A DNA stretch of 64,000 bases. Source: Pseudisothecium myosuroides (Eukaryota > Streptophyta > Bryopsida > Hypnales > Lembophyllaceae). Location of the stretch: contig OX637293.1 in the NCBI GenBank assembly GCA_951799445.1, forward strand, positions 24,676,001-24,740,000. The letters are read 5' to 3'. The first letter of the stretch is position 1, and every line of letters begins with the position of its first letter. A program made the translations under genes and the position numbers. Under the pieces are notes generated by a model that saw nothing but the letters and a program-made list of their open reading frames with translations, was not told where the DNA came from and did not search any database. This document shows positions 1 to 11,414 of this stretch, piece by piece.

Positions 1-1582
1 GATTTGTTGGACATTGATGTGACCCTTAGAGCAGAGCGTCCAATGACATTGACAATCCAAAATATAAAATTTATTAGTACTCTCTCTATGCAATATACTA
101 ATGGTATTATATTCTTGCACCATTGATTGTGCAAGTTTAAGAACAAGCAATACGTCCATATCACAATACAAAATTTCTATAAAAGGGTGTTTTACAAATT
201 TTTCAACATAACATGATGCACAAAACCTTAAAAATTATTTTACATTGAAGTGTCCATAAAACATTGTCAAACAACTTCTATTTTGGCAATGCAACCAAGC
301 CAAAATGTTACCATCCACCAAGCGTGTTTTATGTTCCTCAATTGGAATCCACGGGGATAGGCCAAGGCTAGGGAATAAATTACTACTACACTTAATTGCA
401 TCCAAATAAGTAATTGAACAACGTTCCTTTAATATTAATTGCTTAATATTTTGTGGAATCCTATTGGAAGTCAAAAGAATATTTTAGATTTTCGTCAAAT
501 GCAATTTTTAAATGTAGTATGAATAGACTTTGAATTTTTGAAGCTATAAAAATAGATGATTCAGAAACAACTCTAGGTTCTCATGAATAGAGGTCATAAA
601 TTTTTAGGTAAGAATTTGAAGAGGTTGCTTTTATAAAGGGGGTGCAATTAAGTGCAATTACTGTAAGAGGATTATATGCACTTCTGAAGTGTCCATCATA
701 ACATTGTAGAAGAACACCCGCACCTTGGTGCAGCAAAAATGACACGCATTAGGGATTGTAGAGGGCTCGTCAAGGGTCCCAATCACGTTGCAACCAAAGA
801 AACTCTACCAGCGTGCATTGTGAAGCTAGTTGCAACAGCATTTTTCTTATTTCATAGGCCACATGGTTGTTACTCTTCAACTTCACATAGGAGAAACATG
901 GAGTGCTTTTGTTTCTTTTCATTTTGGGCACGGACTAGGTTGTTTTTGATTGGATCCTCCAGAATCTACGATGGTGCAACAACTGAGAGGGCCCTCAACC
1001 ATTGAATGACCATGCTTCATTTTGAAGAGCCTACGGAACTTGTTTCCGTTGCTTGAGCAACATTGGGGCATTGATTTTGTTGAGGACCAACCAAGAATTC
1101 TTGAGGCTGAGTTCAACCCACTAGAATGCCGGTGCTCCAACCAAGCAATGTGTCCTCCCCATGTTAGGGAGCTATTAAGCTTGGGAGGAACTTTTTCAAT
1201 TAATTCATGCATCGGTTGAGGAGCCATCAATAAGACAATTTTGTTCATTGCGGGTGGCCCCTTTTCGATCAAGGCTGCAAAAAGGGACTCTTAGCTGCCT
1301 CATTGGAAAACGATGCAAAAGCATGATGACACCCTCTCTCTCGTCTTTGAGAGTTCCCCAATTCAAGGCGACGATCACAAGACCACCAGACGGACTGCCA
1401 TGGTGAGCATGGCGAGCTTGCCTCGGGCGAGCCGTCCTGTTCCAACCAGACTCGACAAAGAGCGTCACTCTGTGAATGATGGAGGATCCCCCTTCTGCAT
1501 CATTTGCCAATTGCCAACGGTAGTTGAATCACAGCATCCAGCCACCCTGGTTGGCCTCATGGAGGGTCAGTTGAATGGTCAC
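1..1582. other. Leading region, no supported gene
   Basis: I see no gene that can be supported here. From about 730 to 1560 the base composition is richer in G and C than the flanks, and open frames of 65 to 117 codons exist on both strands. None shows a motif I recognise, and they overlap each other antisense. This may be a decayed gene or transposon fragment. The first 730 bases are AT-rich and featureless to my reading. Confidence 0.5.
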
Positions 1583-1694
1583 CCTTCCTGGTGTGAATAG
1601 GGTTACCTTACCTTCCTGGTGTGAACGGGGTTACCTTACCTTCCTGGTGTGAATGGGGTTACCTTACCCTCCTGGTGTGAATGGGGTTACCTTA
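1583..1694. repeat. Tandem repeat, four 28-bp units
   Basis: Four head-to-tail units begin at 1583, 1611, 1639 and 1667. Each carries the core CTGGTGTGAAYRGGGTTACC and they differ by only a few transitions. A fifth unit breaks off after 1695. The unit length is not a multiple of three, so this is not a repeated peptide. Confidence 0.9.
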
Positions 1695-1877
1695 CCTTCC
1701 TTTCTAGATACAGACATACAGTAAGACCACCCCATTGTTCTGATGTGGATCCAACTGAAGGAGCAGCTGCATTGAGGCTGATGCAGTGGGTCAGTTTCTC
1801 CCATTCTGTTCGTGTCACCTGAAGGGCAACAGGAAGAGAGAAGGAGCCAGCCTTGCAACAACTAAGGTAGACAACTA

Positions 1878-2292
1878 AGGTAGACAAGCCTATTAGCACC
1901 CTGATTTGCAACTTGGATACCCTAGGGCCAGTTCCAAGAAGGGCACATATTTTTCAGAGGTGTGCGCTTATTTCACAAATCAAACCCAAGTGGACTTATA
2001 AGTTTTTGATCAAAATTGTAATTTCTATGAATTTCTGAAGTGGTCTGCCCTAAAATTACAAAATTGTTCACTACTGGAGTCATAAACGTCTTCTAAACAC
2101 CCTATAATCATCATTCCATGTATCTATTAGTACCTCGGTATCCACCAATCAAAGGCCGACACGTTATCCTTGTGGGCATTAAGGCTCTGATCTTGTCAGA
2201 AAACTAAATGGATTTGGAGTTCCATAATGGAGATGGGGCCAAAAGTCAGATGGTGGGACATAGGTGGATGGTGGAAATGGGCTGGTCTACCT
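1878..2292. mobile_element. TA-flanked MITE with AGGTAGAC ends, copy 1
   Basis: The left end reads AGGTAGACAAGCC and the right end GGCTGGTCTACCT, an inverted repeat with one mismatch over 13 bp. Both ends abut the dinucleotide TA, the target duplication of Tc1/mariner (Stowaway-like) elements. The 415-bp body has no coding capacity. It is clearly homologous along its whole length to the element at 2418-2840. A 13-bp duplication (ACTAAGGTAGACA) sits just before the left end. Confidence 0.75.
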
Positions 2293-2417
2293 TAACTTAA
2301 TCAATCCATTAGAATGGGCTGCTCATTAGGCTTAGGTTTCAAATGCAGGTCTAGGCAATCAGGCATGCTGCTTCAAGATGGATGGAAAAGCAAATTTCGG
2401 GTCTTAAATTCTTATTA

Positions 2418-2840
2418 AAGTAGACAAGCCTATTACCACCCTGACTTGCAATTTGAAAATCTCGGGGCCAATTCTAACAGGGGCACATATTTGTCAGAGG
2501 TGTGTGCTTGTTTCACAAATCAAATCCAAGTGGAATTATAATTTTCCCATTAAGATTGTAATTTCTGTGAATTTTTGACATGGATTGCCCTAAAAGTACA
2601 AAACCGCCCATAGAGTGGAGTCATAAACGTCCTATTAACAACCTATAACAACCCTTCCATGTATCTATTAGCACTTACATATTAATCAATGAAAGATTTG
2701 ATTGGTACATTATTCTTTGTGGCATTAATGGTGTGATTTTGTCAGAAAAGATAGTGGATTTGGATGTGGTTGGTGGTAGAATTGGGGCCAAAAGTAGCAT
2801 GGCGAAAATAGGAAGCTAGAGATTTTAGGTTGGTTTACTT
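2418..2840. mobile_element. TA-flanked MITE with AGGTAGAC ends, copy 2
   Basis: This 423-bp element aligns end to end with 1878-2292 in the same orientation, with many scattered substitutions and small indels, so the two copies are not recent. The ends are degenerate (AAAGTAGACAAGCC and GGTTGGTTTACTT) but still lie beside TA. The two copies are about 125 bp apart, so the pair could have come from either a local duplication or two insertions. Confidence 0.7.
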
Positions 2841-2859
2841 TAAGTTAGAGCATCTCCTA

Positions 2860-3174
2860 AGGTAGGAGGCTCGAACTCCGACTGGGCATTTTGAACCGAA
2901 CAGGACACCCAGGTACATTTTGCTTTCTTCAATTTACCAAAATGTACAAAAGAGGTACATTCTAGGAGGTGGTCGCTTTTACAGCCCTTTGGCTTTTCAC
3001 CTTCAAAATTTCATACCTAATTCCACAAAGCTCCGTAAAATATGAAACAACTTGAGCCAGATGCCATTTCTTCTTGTCTTTCAAGGAAAATTTACTGAAA
3101 AATATATCAAGATGTTTTACCTCCCCAAAATTCAAGTTCAGCGCTTAGATGGTTGCTTTATGGACCTCCTACCT
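2860..3174. mobile_element. AGGTAGGAGG MITE, copy A
   Basis: A 315-bp element with ends AGGTAGGAGGCTCGAAC and GACCTCCTACCT, flanked by TA on both sides. Inside it are two blocks seen in every member of the family: a block with GGTACATTTTGCTTTCTTCA, and a block with ATGAAACAACTTG. There is no open reading frame of note. The family recurs at 5820, 9320, 16019, 17928, 18383 and 58712 and is treated as Stowaway-like because of the TA flanks. Confidence 0.85.
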
Positions 3175-3595
3175 TACTAGTCTCTCGGTTAGAGCTTGCT
3201 AGATGGACTTTTAAAGAGAGAGTGGTGGAATCAACGATCCAGTGACGTGGCATAGTCAGAAAATCTCCTGTGCTCCGAAGCAAGAGGGCCAACAAAGGAC
3301 TTCTCTAGCAACAACTAGTGGGTGACTCGCAGTCGTGCACGTTGATTTGAAGCCACCATGGCAGAGGGAGTTTGTCCTAGAGAGTCCCATCCTTCATAGG
3401 CTATTGCAAGGATTGGAAGCTTCTTGCAGAGCTTTCTTTTGCAGGCAGTCTCCTTCAAAACCCTAATTTTAAAAATCTAAATTGTAAACTAATTTAAAAG
3501 TTAGATTCCTATGCTCACACAAACTTGCACCTCAAGTCCTTACATAGTATAAAAAATATGTACAAATTCTAAGAAAATTCACCCTTCACTAGAAA

Positions 3596-3688
3596 GTTGT
3601 AGAAGATTTAGTATGTTGTGACCAATGTGATTAATGCCTTTGTAGGGCATTGGTCACATTAGTCACAACATACTAAATCTTCTACAAC
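3596..3688. repeat. Near-perfect hairpin, 43-bp arms
   Basis: The left arm starts GTTGTAGAAGATTTAGTATG and the right arm is its reverse complement, differing at two positions that would still pair as G-U in RNA. The loop is about 7 bases. A transcript would form a long stem like a plant small-RNA precursor or a tiny fold-back MITE. A related, disrupted copy lies at 3888-4050. Confidence 0.85.
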
Positions 3689-3887
3689 ACCTACCTCTTG
3701 ATTCACAAAATTATCCAAGACATTTTCAAAAGTTGCAATTAAACCTAAATAGACATTTTTAACATATGGAAGTGGATACAACCACTCTAATTTTTATTTA
3801 TTTCTAGGTTGGGAGTTAAAACAACTCAAAAATTGTAAAAAAATCGGAAAGTGTTCCATGATCACAAAAAATTTCCTTCCCACTAGA

Positions 3888-4052
3888 GAATTGTAGAAGA
3901 TTTAGTATGCTGTGACTAAAGTGACTAATACCCTTGTAGGGTATTCCACTATAACAAAAGTTGGTAAAAAAGAATCCCACTCAAAATCAAGTGCGGTTCT
4001 TTTTTACCAACTTTTGTTATAGTGTTCACAACACTTACCTCTTGATTCACAA
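3888..4052. repeat. Second hairpin copy, split by an insertion
   Basis: Sequence from 3888 to 3946 repeats the left arm and loop of the hairpin at 3596-3688, and sequence after 4024 repeats its right flank (ACACYTACCTCTTGATTCAC). The right arm of the stem is missing. The 78-bp CACTA-like element at 3947-4024 sits at the break. Confidence 0.7.
3947..4024. mobile_element. 78-bp CACTA-like mini element
   Basis: The ends are CACTATAACAAAAGTTGGT and its perfect reverse complement, with arms of about 28 bp around a 21-bp spacer. The triplet TTC flanks both sides. CACTA ends plus a 3-bp duplication are the hallmarks of CACTA (EnSpm) transposons. The element is far too short to code for anything, so it would be moved in trans. 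Confidence 0.65.
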
Positions 4053-5367
4053 ATGTAACTGCAACTTCTATGCTAGCATTGTGCCATTGTTATTACTATA
4101 TTGGCCCTTGATTGGTCAAAATGCGAAATCCAATGACAAAATGGGTCATGAAGGTCTGATGTATAAACCAAAATTCTGCAAAAATAAAAAAATATCTATA
4201 AACCCCGTGCCTCTATATGTACAACTACGGTTTTGTTGGGGAGTAAATTTCACCCAACCATTCCGGCCATTTCAAAAATCCATTGGCAGGGATGTTTAAA
4301 CGATAGACAAAAGATGCTCTTATGTGCTCTATTTTTGTTCAATATTTTTTCAGTCAAAGGATGCATAAGGAATGACTTTCATACCTTATAAGGGCTTTTA
4401 CCCCTGAAGGAACAAGACTATGACCATCACGATCTGAATCAAAATCAAAATCCTTCTAGCACTTATGTTCCCATTTTGAGACTATTTGTGCCTGAAATCT
4501 TTATATTTATTTTAACCCATAAAGGGCTTGAAATCTCTTTGCAACCATATAATATATTATGAATTTGGTGGTATTTGATTTGAAAAACATTGACCAAATA
4601 CTTTTCAATACAAATATTAATGATCATGATAGTACATAAATTTTTTTTATATAAAATACAAAATATACTAGAAAAATCTGAATTTTTTTTACATGGGTGT
4701 ATATAATAGTGTAGAATGTACTAAAAAAAATAATAGTATCTTTCTATAATTAGAAAATGAATAGAGCTTCATTAACTTCATTTCATTAGTGGGGCTCAAA
4801 TTCAATAAAGTTCATTTTCATGACTTAAATTCACATCAAGGGCAAGGAGCTTGAAGTTGCCAAAATATACTACACATGATTCTTGGATTGAACATCTTCT
4901 TTTATAGAAAAGTCTAAATATTCCACAATGTAGGAATATTCAATTCCATTGACTAAAAATGCATTCCAACACCTCCCCCCTCCAAATTGGTGACAAACTA
5001 TTTTTTCCCATCCTTTATCCGAAGGACATCAATTGTCCTCGAGGTGTTTCAAGGTCAATTTGAAACACAATTTACCTTAGTTTTGCAAGATTGCAACTTA
5101 GTCTATGGGATACATTTCACTTCATTTCTTATTCCAACATTTTTCATTTCAAGGTTGGATGATCAGTTGTCCCCAAGTAGAAAACATGCCTCACTAAACC
5201 AAGCTTTAATACCTAAACTTGGTTTAATTCCTCATATTATGACAAGTTAGATTAGGTGTAGGTCTCAATACTTGGCCTATTCATGCACGTTTCTAGTAGT
5301 GTTTACATGTCATATACTATGCCTCTAATGTTTGAATTGACAATTATTCTCTTCCACAGAGATTCAC
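4053..5367. other. AT-rich stretch, nothing recognised
   Basis: No gene, tandem repeat or complete mobile element was recognised. Short open frames at 4.0-4.3 kb and 5.0-5.25 kb have no recognisable motif and no supporting splice structure. Confidence 0.5.
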
Positions 5368-5371
5368 TTAA

Positions 5372-5594
5372 CCCATAAAAGATGTTGCTGCCATTTTTTG
5401 GTCGATAAATGATAGAGAATCAAATTGTATAGGACAGAAATGCAACTATTCATCCTCGGAATTTTGTGGAGAAAGGAGAGATCATGAACAATAGTTTGAC
5501 CTCCAATGAGTACCTTTGTTTTTTTCAAAGTAGATAACGTCATACAATGTCAAAAGGGATGATTTCCATGATCATCAGTCCGGCATTTAAGGGG
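5372..5594. mobile_element. Short piggyBac-type MITE (223 bp)
   Basis: The element starts CCCATAAAAGATG directly after TTAA and ends GGCATTTAAGGGG before TAAT, a one-step decay of the TTAA duplication. It matches the 222-bp element at 12510-12731 along its length: both contain a GATAAATGA/GATGAATGA block, a GTGCAACTATTCATC-like block and an AAAAGGGATGATTTCCA block. Non-coding. Confidence 0.75.
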
Positions 5595-5819
5595 TAATTT
5601 AAAATGATTGATGAAAATCCTATTGATTCCATAGGGATTCAATTATCGAGGATGATAAGGTGTACTCCATTGATCATTACATATAAGTTATGCGCTCATT
5701 GGAGGTCACAAAATAAAAACCCAACTTGAACTTCAAGGACTGATGTCTTTAATGTGTCAGCATGCTTGCCAAGTCTTTCAATAAGACATACTGCATGATT
5801 GCCACTTGAAACAGGTTTA

Positions 5820-6121
5820 AGGTAGTCGGCTCTTAAAGCGACAATTTAAGAGTTGTTTGCCTTTTGGAGGAAGCTAAACTCCTTAAAACAGTTTTCAATA
5901 AATTTTCATAGAAAGAAAAATGGAATTTGCATCTAACGCAAGTTGTTTCATATTTTTTGGACCTTCCTAGAATTAGTTATGAATTTTTGAAGTTGAAACG
6001 TCGTGGTCACTGAAAGCGACCACCTCCTAAAATGTACACTGCTGGTACATTGAAGAAAGCAAAACTTACCTTTGTGTTATGATCGCTTCTAGAGCCCACT
6101 TGCTTTTAGAGCTGACTACTT
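5820..6121. mobile_element. AGGTAGGAGG MITE, diverged copy B
   Basis: The ends read AGGTAGTCGGCTC and GAGCTGACTACTT beside TA. The interior holds the family blocks in reverse order relative to copy A (AAGTTGTTTCATATTTTTTG, then ACATTGAAGAAAGCAAAA), so this copy is inverted. The ends show several substitutions, marking it as older. Confidence 0.75.
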
Positions 6122-6124
6122 TAA

Positions 6125-7050
6125 TTCATATTGATAATTCCAAACCAATAGCAAGAACTTGAGTTGGAAGCCCCACCTGGGGAATTCCATCAAATTTGGC
6201 ATATTCAGATTGGTTGTTTTCATATATTTTGTTTTAAGATTGGAGAAAGTCTTTCATAAATTCCCTCCAAAAAAAATTGTCTTGCTCCTTAGCAAAAAAA
6301 ACGGTTCCATAATAAAAACTACTTCCAATATCTTGAAATAAATCCGTGGTTTCTTGTAGGACAATTGTGGGAGTACCATGGATTTCTTTTGAGAGGGATG
6401 GAGCATAAAACAAAGCCTTTGGAGGTGTTGTCTATGATCATGATAATGAACTACAAATAAAGTAATTGTACCTAATTGCATTCAAATAGGCTATAGAATA
6501 TGGTCCTATTATACAAATTCTCAATTTTTGTTGTAAGTCTAAAGAGTATTCAAGATCATCTTCTTATACACCATATGCATAGAGTATGAATTTTCAAAGC
6601 GATGAAAATAGATGTACCTAAAAGTAACTCTAGGCCTCCATAAAAAGGGGCAATACATTTTAGGCAAGAATTTTAGGGGTAGGTGTAGGAAGGAGTTACT
6701 ATTAAGTGCAGTTACCTTATGAGGACCATTGTACCCTATAATCTACTCTTTGAAAGTAGGAAATGTGATTAAGCCCTTTTTTCACTATCTTGGGAACTTT
6801 GGACTACCATTGAAATTTAACAAGGTACATTGCATGAGCTTGTATTTACACAATCCTATGAATTTTTCCTTTAATGTAATGTGCTGTCAAGAAAGATTAT
6901 CTTTCAAATGACATACAAAAATATTAATTGGCATAGCAAAATTGACATTGCAAGATTGATAGTATAAATTGATAAAAAAAATCAAATGAAATATTTTTTT
7001 CAAAAATTTCAATTTCAATTTAATGACATTGATGATGATAACCAATTGCT
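6125..7050. other. AT-rich stretch, nothing recognised
   Basis: I see no gene or complete repeat. Short frames on both strands overlap each other and carry no motif. Confidence 0.5.
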
Positions 7051-7054
7051 TTAA

Positions 7055-7198
7055 CCCTTGAAGGATGCTAAGGACCCAAAGTGTCTAATGGATGACTTCA
7101 TTGTTCACTATAAAAATAAAGAATGCTCCTATTGATTGGTCCAATAATTGGAGCATTTTGGTGACTACCTTGGTCATGGGGGCTCTGTGCTTTAAGGG
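7055..7198. mobile_element. Very short piggyBac-type MITE (144 bp)
   Basis: Starts CCCTTGAAGGATGC after TTAA and ends GTGCTTTAAGGG before TTTA. An inner block, CCAATAATTGGAGCATTTTG followed by GTGACTACCTT, recurs in slightly changed form at 11260-11292, which suggests a second member there. Confidence 0.6.
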
Positions 7199-8496
7199 TT
7201 TATAGACCAATGAAAAGCTTTGACCTCAATATGTCTATTTTTTTTGTAGGTTTGACAAGCATTTGAGGATTAAAACTTCAAGCATTCAACTTCAGGCACT
7301 TTAATTTCAAGCATTCTATTTGCTTGCAATGTAACTTCCGCAACCATTGAACTTTCTCCAAACAAGCACTCAACAAGCCTAAACCATTACTAACTATAAA
7401 TAATTTTACTAGAGTTCAATTCTAGCACCTTCCTCCAAACTCATGCCTCCTTGCAACTCCCAAGGACATTTTACACTATGGTCAAAGGTCGAGAGGCCGT
7501 CGATTTCCACAAATCAGATTGTTGAATTCTTGATTTTGTGGTTCCAAAGTCCAAAGGTTACAAGAATGCTTGTATGATTTGACCCAAGTGTTAGAAAATG
7601 CTCTCCACTAATAGTACAGTAATCAACAAGAAGCTTTCCTAGTGAGGATAAATGTGATTAGATGAAGGCTTGCTCTAACCTAAACTTGGCACTTCGCTTT
7701 GTCCTCATTTGATATGGGTCACTTGCTTTCTTATTTCAATGCCGTGTCACAGGTGAATACTAGTTGTCTTTCTTTTCTTTTTTTGAAATACATGGACAAA
7801 TTCCATTGAAAAGGAACAAGTACACAAAACCACCACATCCTTGGCCAAGATCTGTCTTTCAAGTGACACAGTAAGTTAGGCACTTTTATTTCCTTCTTTC
7901 ACATGACTGGTCAAAACTTTTTTTTTGTCTTTCACATGAAGCGTGCTCCCCTTGAAATTGGTAAGCAAATGTCTTTCATTTGCTGTTGGAAGTGTGCAAA
8001 TTCCAACCCTGCTTTGGACTTTGTACTACTGTAGAGCTTTTTCTATTCCTAGTGTTTTGCAAAGGGGTGCTGAAAAAGATAAACATCTGAAAACAGTCAA
8101 GTTTGGCTGCAACTGTGTAGAGGTATTCGGCCTTCTGAGGGCCAACTTCCATGCGTAGTCGGGGTCGATGAAGTCCATCAATCAACAGTGGAATGGAGAC
8201 CGTGTAAAAAATCAGATTCCCATTCCAACTTTGAAAGCGACCGGGCTGTGAAACCGAACATGGCACAGAGGTACATTCATAACATTCAGTAGCAGACTGT
8301 TGGGCTGTCTTTCCCCGGACGGAATGGTGTGGTATATTCCACACCATTAGTAGCTAATATACACATGTCGATTTTGTCAGAGTAAGTCAGCTGGCGATAA
8401 TAGTTCAAGCTACATTTAAAATTAAAACAAAATCAGAGTTTATACACTCATTAAAATAAACACACAATAACCAACGTTCTACACCCATACATTGTG
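7199..8496. other. No supported gene; fragments of repeats
   Basis: Mostly featureless. Around 8225-8345 lies a fragment with a GGTACATTCATAACATTCAGTAGC motif of which parts recur near 9290, 21830 and 27617, followed by a short palindrome AATGGTGTGGTATATTCCAC at 8321. I see no coding region that can be supported. Confidence 0.5.
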
Positions 8497-8683
8497 TGTT
8501 TTGAAAACTCAAAATATTTTTGGTTTTGTATGGAAGCAAATTACATGCTTGGTTTCACTTTTTTTTTAAATCTTTTTTGTGTGTTTTGTAACATTACAAA
8601 ACACACAAAATTTTAAAAAAAAAAATGAAATCAAGCATGTAGCTTGTTTCCATAGAAAACCAAACACATTTTGAATTTTCAAG
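8497..8683. repeat. Palindrome centred near 8588
   Basis: Two arms mirror each other. ATGGAAGCAAATTACATGCT on the left pairs with AGCATGTAGCTTGTTTCCAT on the right, and the central TTTTGTGTGTTTTGTAA pairs with TTACAAAACACACAAAA. It is AT-rich and non-coding, with the structure of a fold-back MITE. Confidence 0.8.
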
Positions 8684-8690
8684 TGAAAAG

Positions 8691-9296
8691 GCAATTCTAG
8701 ATATACACATGGGGTGGTAGAAGGTAGAACAACCCATGTGGGATAAATAATTTAGAATTTGTAGTTTCTCAAGCATTCACAGTTAAGTCAAAAACAAAGA
8801 GTTGTGTTGAAAATAAAATTTCAGATCACATTTAGGCATAGTTAAATAAGTTTTCTCAAAAAACTTTGAACTACAAAAAGTTGGTAAGTGAAGATAAGTT
8901 CTACCTCCAAAAATCTGTTTGACATTTTGAATCTCCAATCAAAAGTTATGGACAAATTTGAAAATTCTAAATTATTTATCCCACATGGGTTGTTCTACCT
9001 ACCCCATGTGTATATATAGAATTGTTTTTTCACTTGATAATTCAAAGTAAATTATTGATGGAAAATGCTTGTATTGCATTACCCATTGGATTCTTTGCCA
9101 ACATCTTTTTCTACAAATATTTGTTGATTTGTATGTCAGGTCCTAAAATCAACAAAAGAAAATGGAACTTACCGTAATGTATTGCCACTATTCCCGTACC
9201 CAAGCTTACATTAATTATCTAAGGATGAATTTCTTGGTTGAGGACTTGAGAGAGGTAAAGGCAGACTCTTTGAAGGCTACTGAATGTTATGTTTTG
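8691..9296. mobile_element. Fold-back repeat, copy 1 (inverted)
   Basis: From 8691 to about 9040 the arms carry TACACATGGGGTGGTAG and its mirror image around a middle block. From 9050 to 9296 a second block ends at GGCTACTGAATGTTATG. Both blocks recur in the opposite orientation at 27612-28420, so the two windows hold copies of one element of 600-800 bp. Non-coding, class unknown. Confidence 0.65.
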
Positions 9297-9319
9297 CTTT
9301 TTTTCTTGTACCAATAGTG

Positions 9320-9535
9320 TGTATTTCAAGAGGTGGTCGCTTTTAGTGACCACTGCATTTCAATTTCAAGAATTCATAACTAATTCCACAAAGGTCCAAA
9401 AAATATGAAACAACTTGGGTTAGGTGCAAATTCCATTTTTCTTCCTACTAAAATTTACTGAAAATTGTTTCAAGGAGTTTAGCTTTCCCAAAATGGCAAA
9501 CAGCTCTTAGATGGTCGGTTTATGAGCCTCCTACC
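9320..9535. mobile_element. AGGTAGGAGG MITE, truncated copy C
   Basis: Only the right part of the element is present: the inner TCATAACTAATTCCACAAAG and ATGAAACAACTTG blocks and the right end GAGCCTCCTACCT. The left end with the GGTACATT block is absent. Confidence 0.7.
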
Positions 9536-10211
9536 TCACCATTGATCGGTGGGCCTCATCGGCCCCGACTCCACATGGAAGCCACGCCCTAATAAGGTCT
9601 CACCTCAGACTCACCAAGACCAAAAATAAGACCGGCGGTCCTCAGATTGCATGCCTTTGAAGTTTGAACCTCATCTTGCCCCAGATCCACCTTGTGTTTC
9701 CAACCAGCACCACAAGACAATTGGACCCCCCTTCCTCATGGCCAATCAAATTATTTTGTTGTGTTGGGGTGCGGGATGCTCGAATTGCATTTTTGCAAAT
9801 CCTATAGCTCTCCAAGTAGCAAGTTGGACAATAGAGGAGACAACCCATTCCTGATCAATGCCCCATTTTGACTACATAGGTTGTTCTTTTTCCGTGCAGG
9901 AGGAGATGAACAATGATTAATTATGGTGCGGTTCATGAAGCAGATGTATAGTAACACATTTTGATTGGCTACAAGACTCTCAATATTGCAACTATCCTTT
10001 GGTCAATTTTGTTTTCAGCCCATGGTCGAAAATAGCAAGCCCTATATCTCGGGTATGGGACAAACATAATCTTCCGCTAAACTTTTTATGGTCATTCTGT
10101 TTTGAGAAAAAAAATCTCAAAAATTATGGAACCCTTCCAACCTGTATTTTTGCACACGAGAAAATTTCCCCATTGAAGAAACCCGCCTTGCAAATACTTG
10201 TAACCCCTTAA

Positions 10212-11145
10212 CCCCTAAAAGCCCGTTGTCACTTCGGGGGACAAATGCGTTTTCGGGCAGGTACCTACGGGCTGAAATTGTGTTCTGATTTTTTGAAATT
10301 TTTTTTGGAGATAGAAAAACTGATAAGCTTCGTGGGAATATAATTTTTTTCTCAATCGGTGCCCGGGAAAAAAAGTTATGACCAAATAAGCTCAAAACAG
10401 GGGACGGGGGGCAGCCCGGGCAGCAAAAAAAAAATGGACAAAAATTTGAATTTTTTTTTTTAATATTTTTTTTCTCATAGATTATATTTTTGTCTATCTA
10501 GAAAGCTTTTATTCATTTCATTTGGATATGTTATGAGAAAGTTATGGACATTCTTGTTTTTCGGGCAGTTTGAGCATCTTCTTGAAAAAAATAACTGTAG
10601 GACTCATTTCTGAATGCAATTTTTCAAATTTTTCAAAATTTTTTTTTTGGCATGGTTTAGTTTACTTGCTAGAACAATCTCACCATTGGGATTAGTGCAT
10701 TTTAATTCCATCTAAGAGATATTAATATTTTAGGTTTTCCTTCTATCTCATACCTACTTCTACTTAACAATTTTTTTAAGGATGAAAATTAATTTTTTTT
10801 GAGTTTCTTTTTTTTTCCTAGACTCTCAACTCAATTCTCTACTATAAAGATTTAAAGCTCAAAACGCTGTAGTGCAAAAATTTTAAGTTAAAAATGTTTA
10901 AAGACAAAAAATCTGGTCCCGCAATGTGCTGAAAAACTTGTTTTTTCCACTTTAAACGCAGATATCTTGCAATCTGTGTGGTCAAAAATTCTGAAATTTT
11001 TTCCACACATTCTCATACCAATTAGGTGTAAGATCCTACGGTTAGATGTGGAAAAAAAACAATTTTAATTTTTTTTAACTTTTTGCTATAGAAATGGCAG
11101 TTTTCAGTGTTTTTTGGCAGAAAAAAGACCTTGGGCCTTTAGGGG
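10212..11145. mobile_element. piggyBac-type MITE, full copy (934 bp)
   Basis: Perfect TTAA flanks lie at 10208-10211 and 11146-11149. The left end is CCCCTAAAAGCCC and the right end GGGCCTTTAGGGG. TTAA duplication and CCC...GGG ends define the piggyBac superfamily. Near the left end, positions 10226-10244 form a small stem (TTGTCAC...GGGGACAA). The body is AT-rich and non-coding, and the antisense frame across the left third is a composition artefact shared with the other copy. It is very similar along its length to 38979-39905 and to the interrupted copy at 21160-23068. Confidence 0.92.
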
Positions 11146-11181
11146 TTAAGCGATTGGAAATGGGTTGTTCCCCTAAGTTAA

Positions 11182-11325
11182 ACCCTGTAGGAAAACTGCA
11201 AAGCATAGTGGTCAATGGATTTCACTGTTAACTGTAGAAAAAAGAGAATGCACCTATTGGTCCAATAATCAGAGAATTTTGGTGACTACCTTATTCACGG
11301 CAAGCCATTGCTTACTGAGTTAAGT
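11182..11325. mobile_element. Possible short piggyBac-type MITE
   Basis: Begins after TTAA with ACCCTGTAGG and ends GCTTACTGAG before TTAA. The interior (TTGGTCCAATAATCAGAGAA, GGTGACTACCTTATTCACGG) is related to the 144-bp element at 7055-7198. The ends are poor, so I hold this lightly. Confidence 0.4.
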
Positions 11326-11414
11326 TCCTTCTAATTTTTTTGTTTTTTTCTCGTTCCATTCCAATAGTGATGGTCAGCTTCTATTTGATCATACAATCAT
11401 GTCAACGTGTCTTT

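Noticed and set aside
919..1272. 117-codon frame on the minus strand
   Set aside because: No recognised motif, and it competes with a plus-strand frame over the same bases. Kept only as a possible decayed fragment.
1583..1694. 28-bp repeats as a CRISPR-like array
   Set aside because: The units are directly adjacent with no spacers, and the genome is eukaryotic.
10117..10395. Minus-strand frame with LFGHNFFSRAPIEKKIIFP, also found at 38982-39242
   Set aside because: It is repeated only because it lies in two copies of the same non-coding piggyBac-type MITE. The frame shifts between copies, and no start or family supports it.
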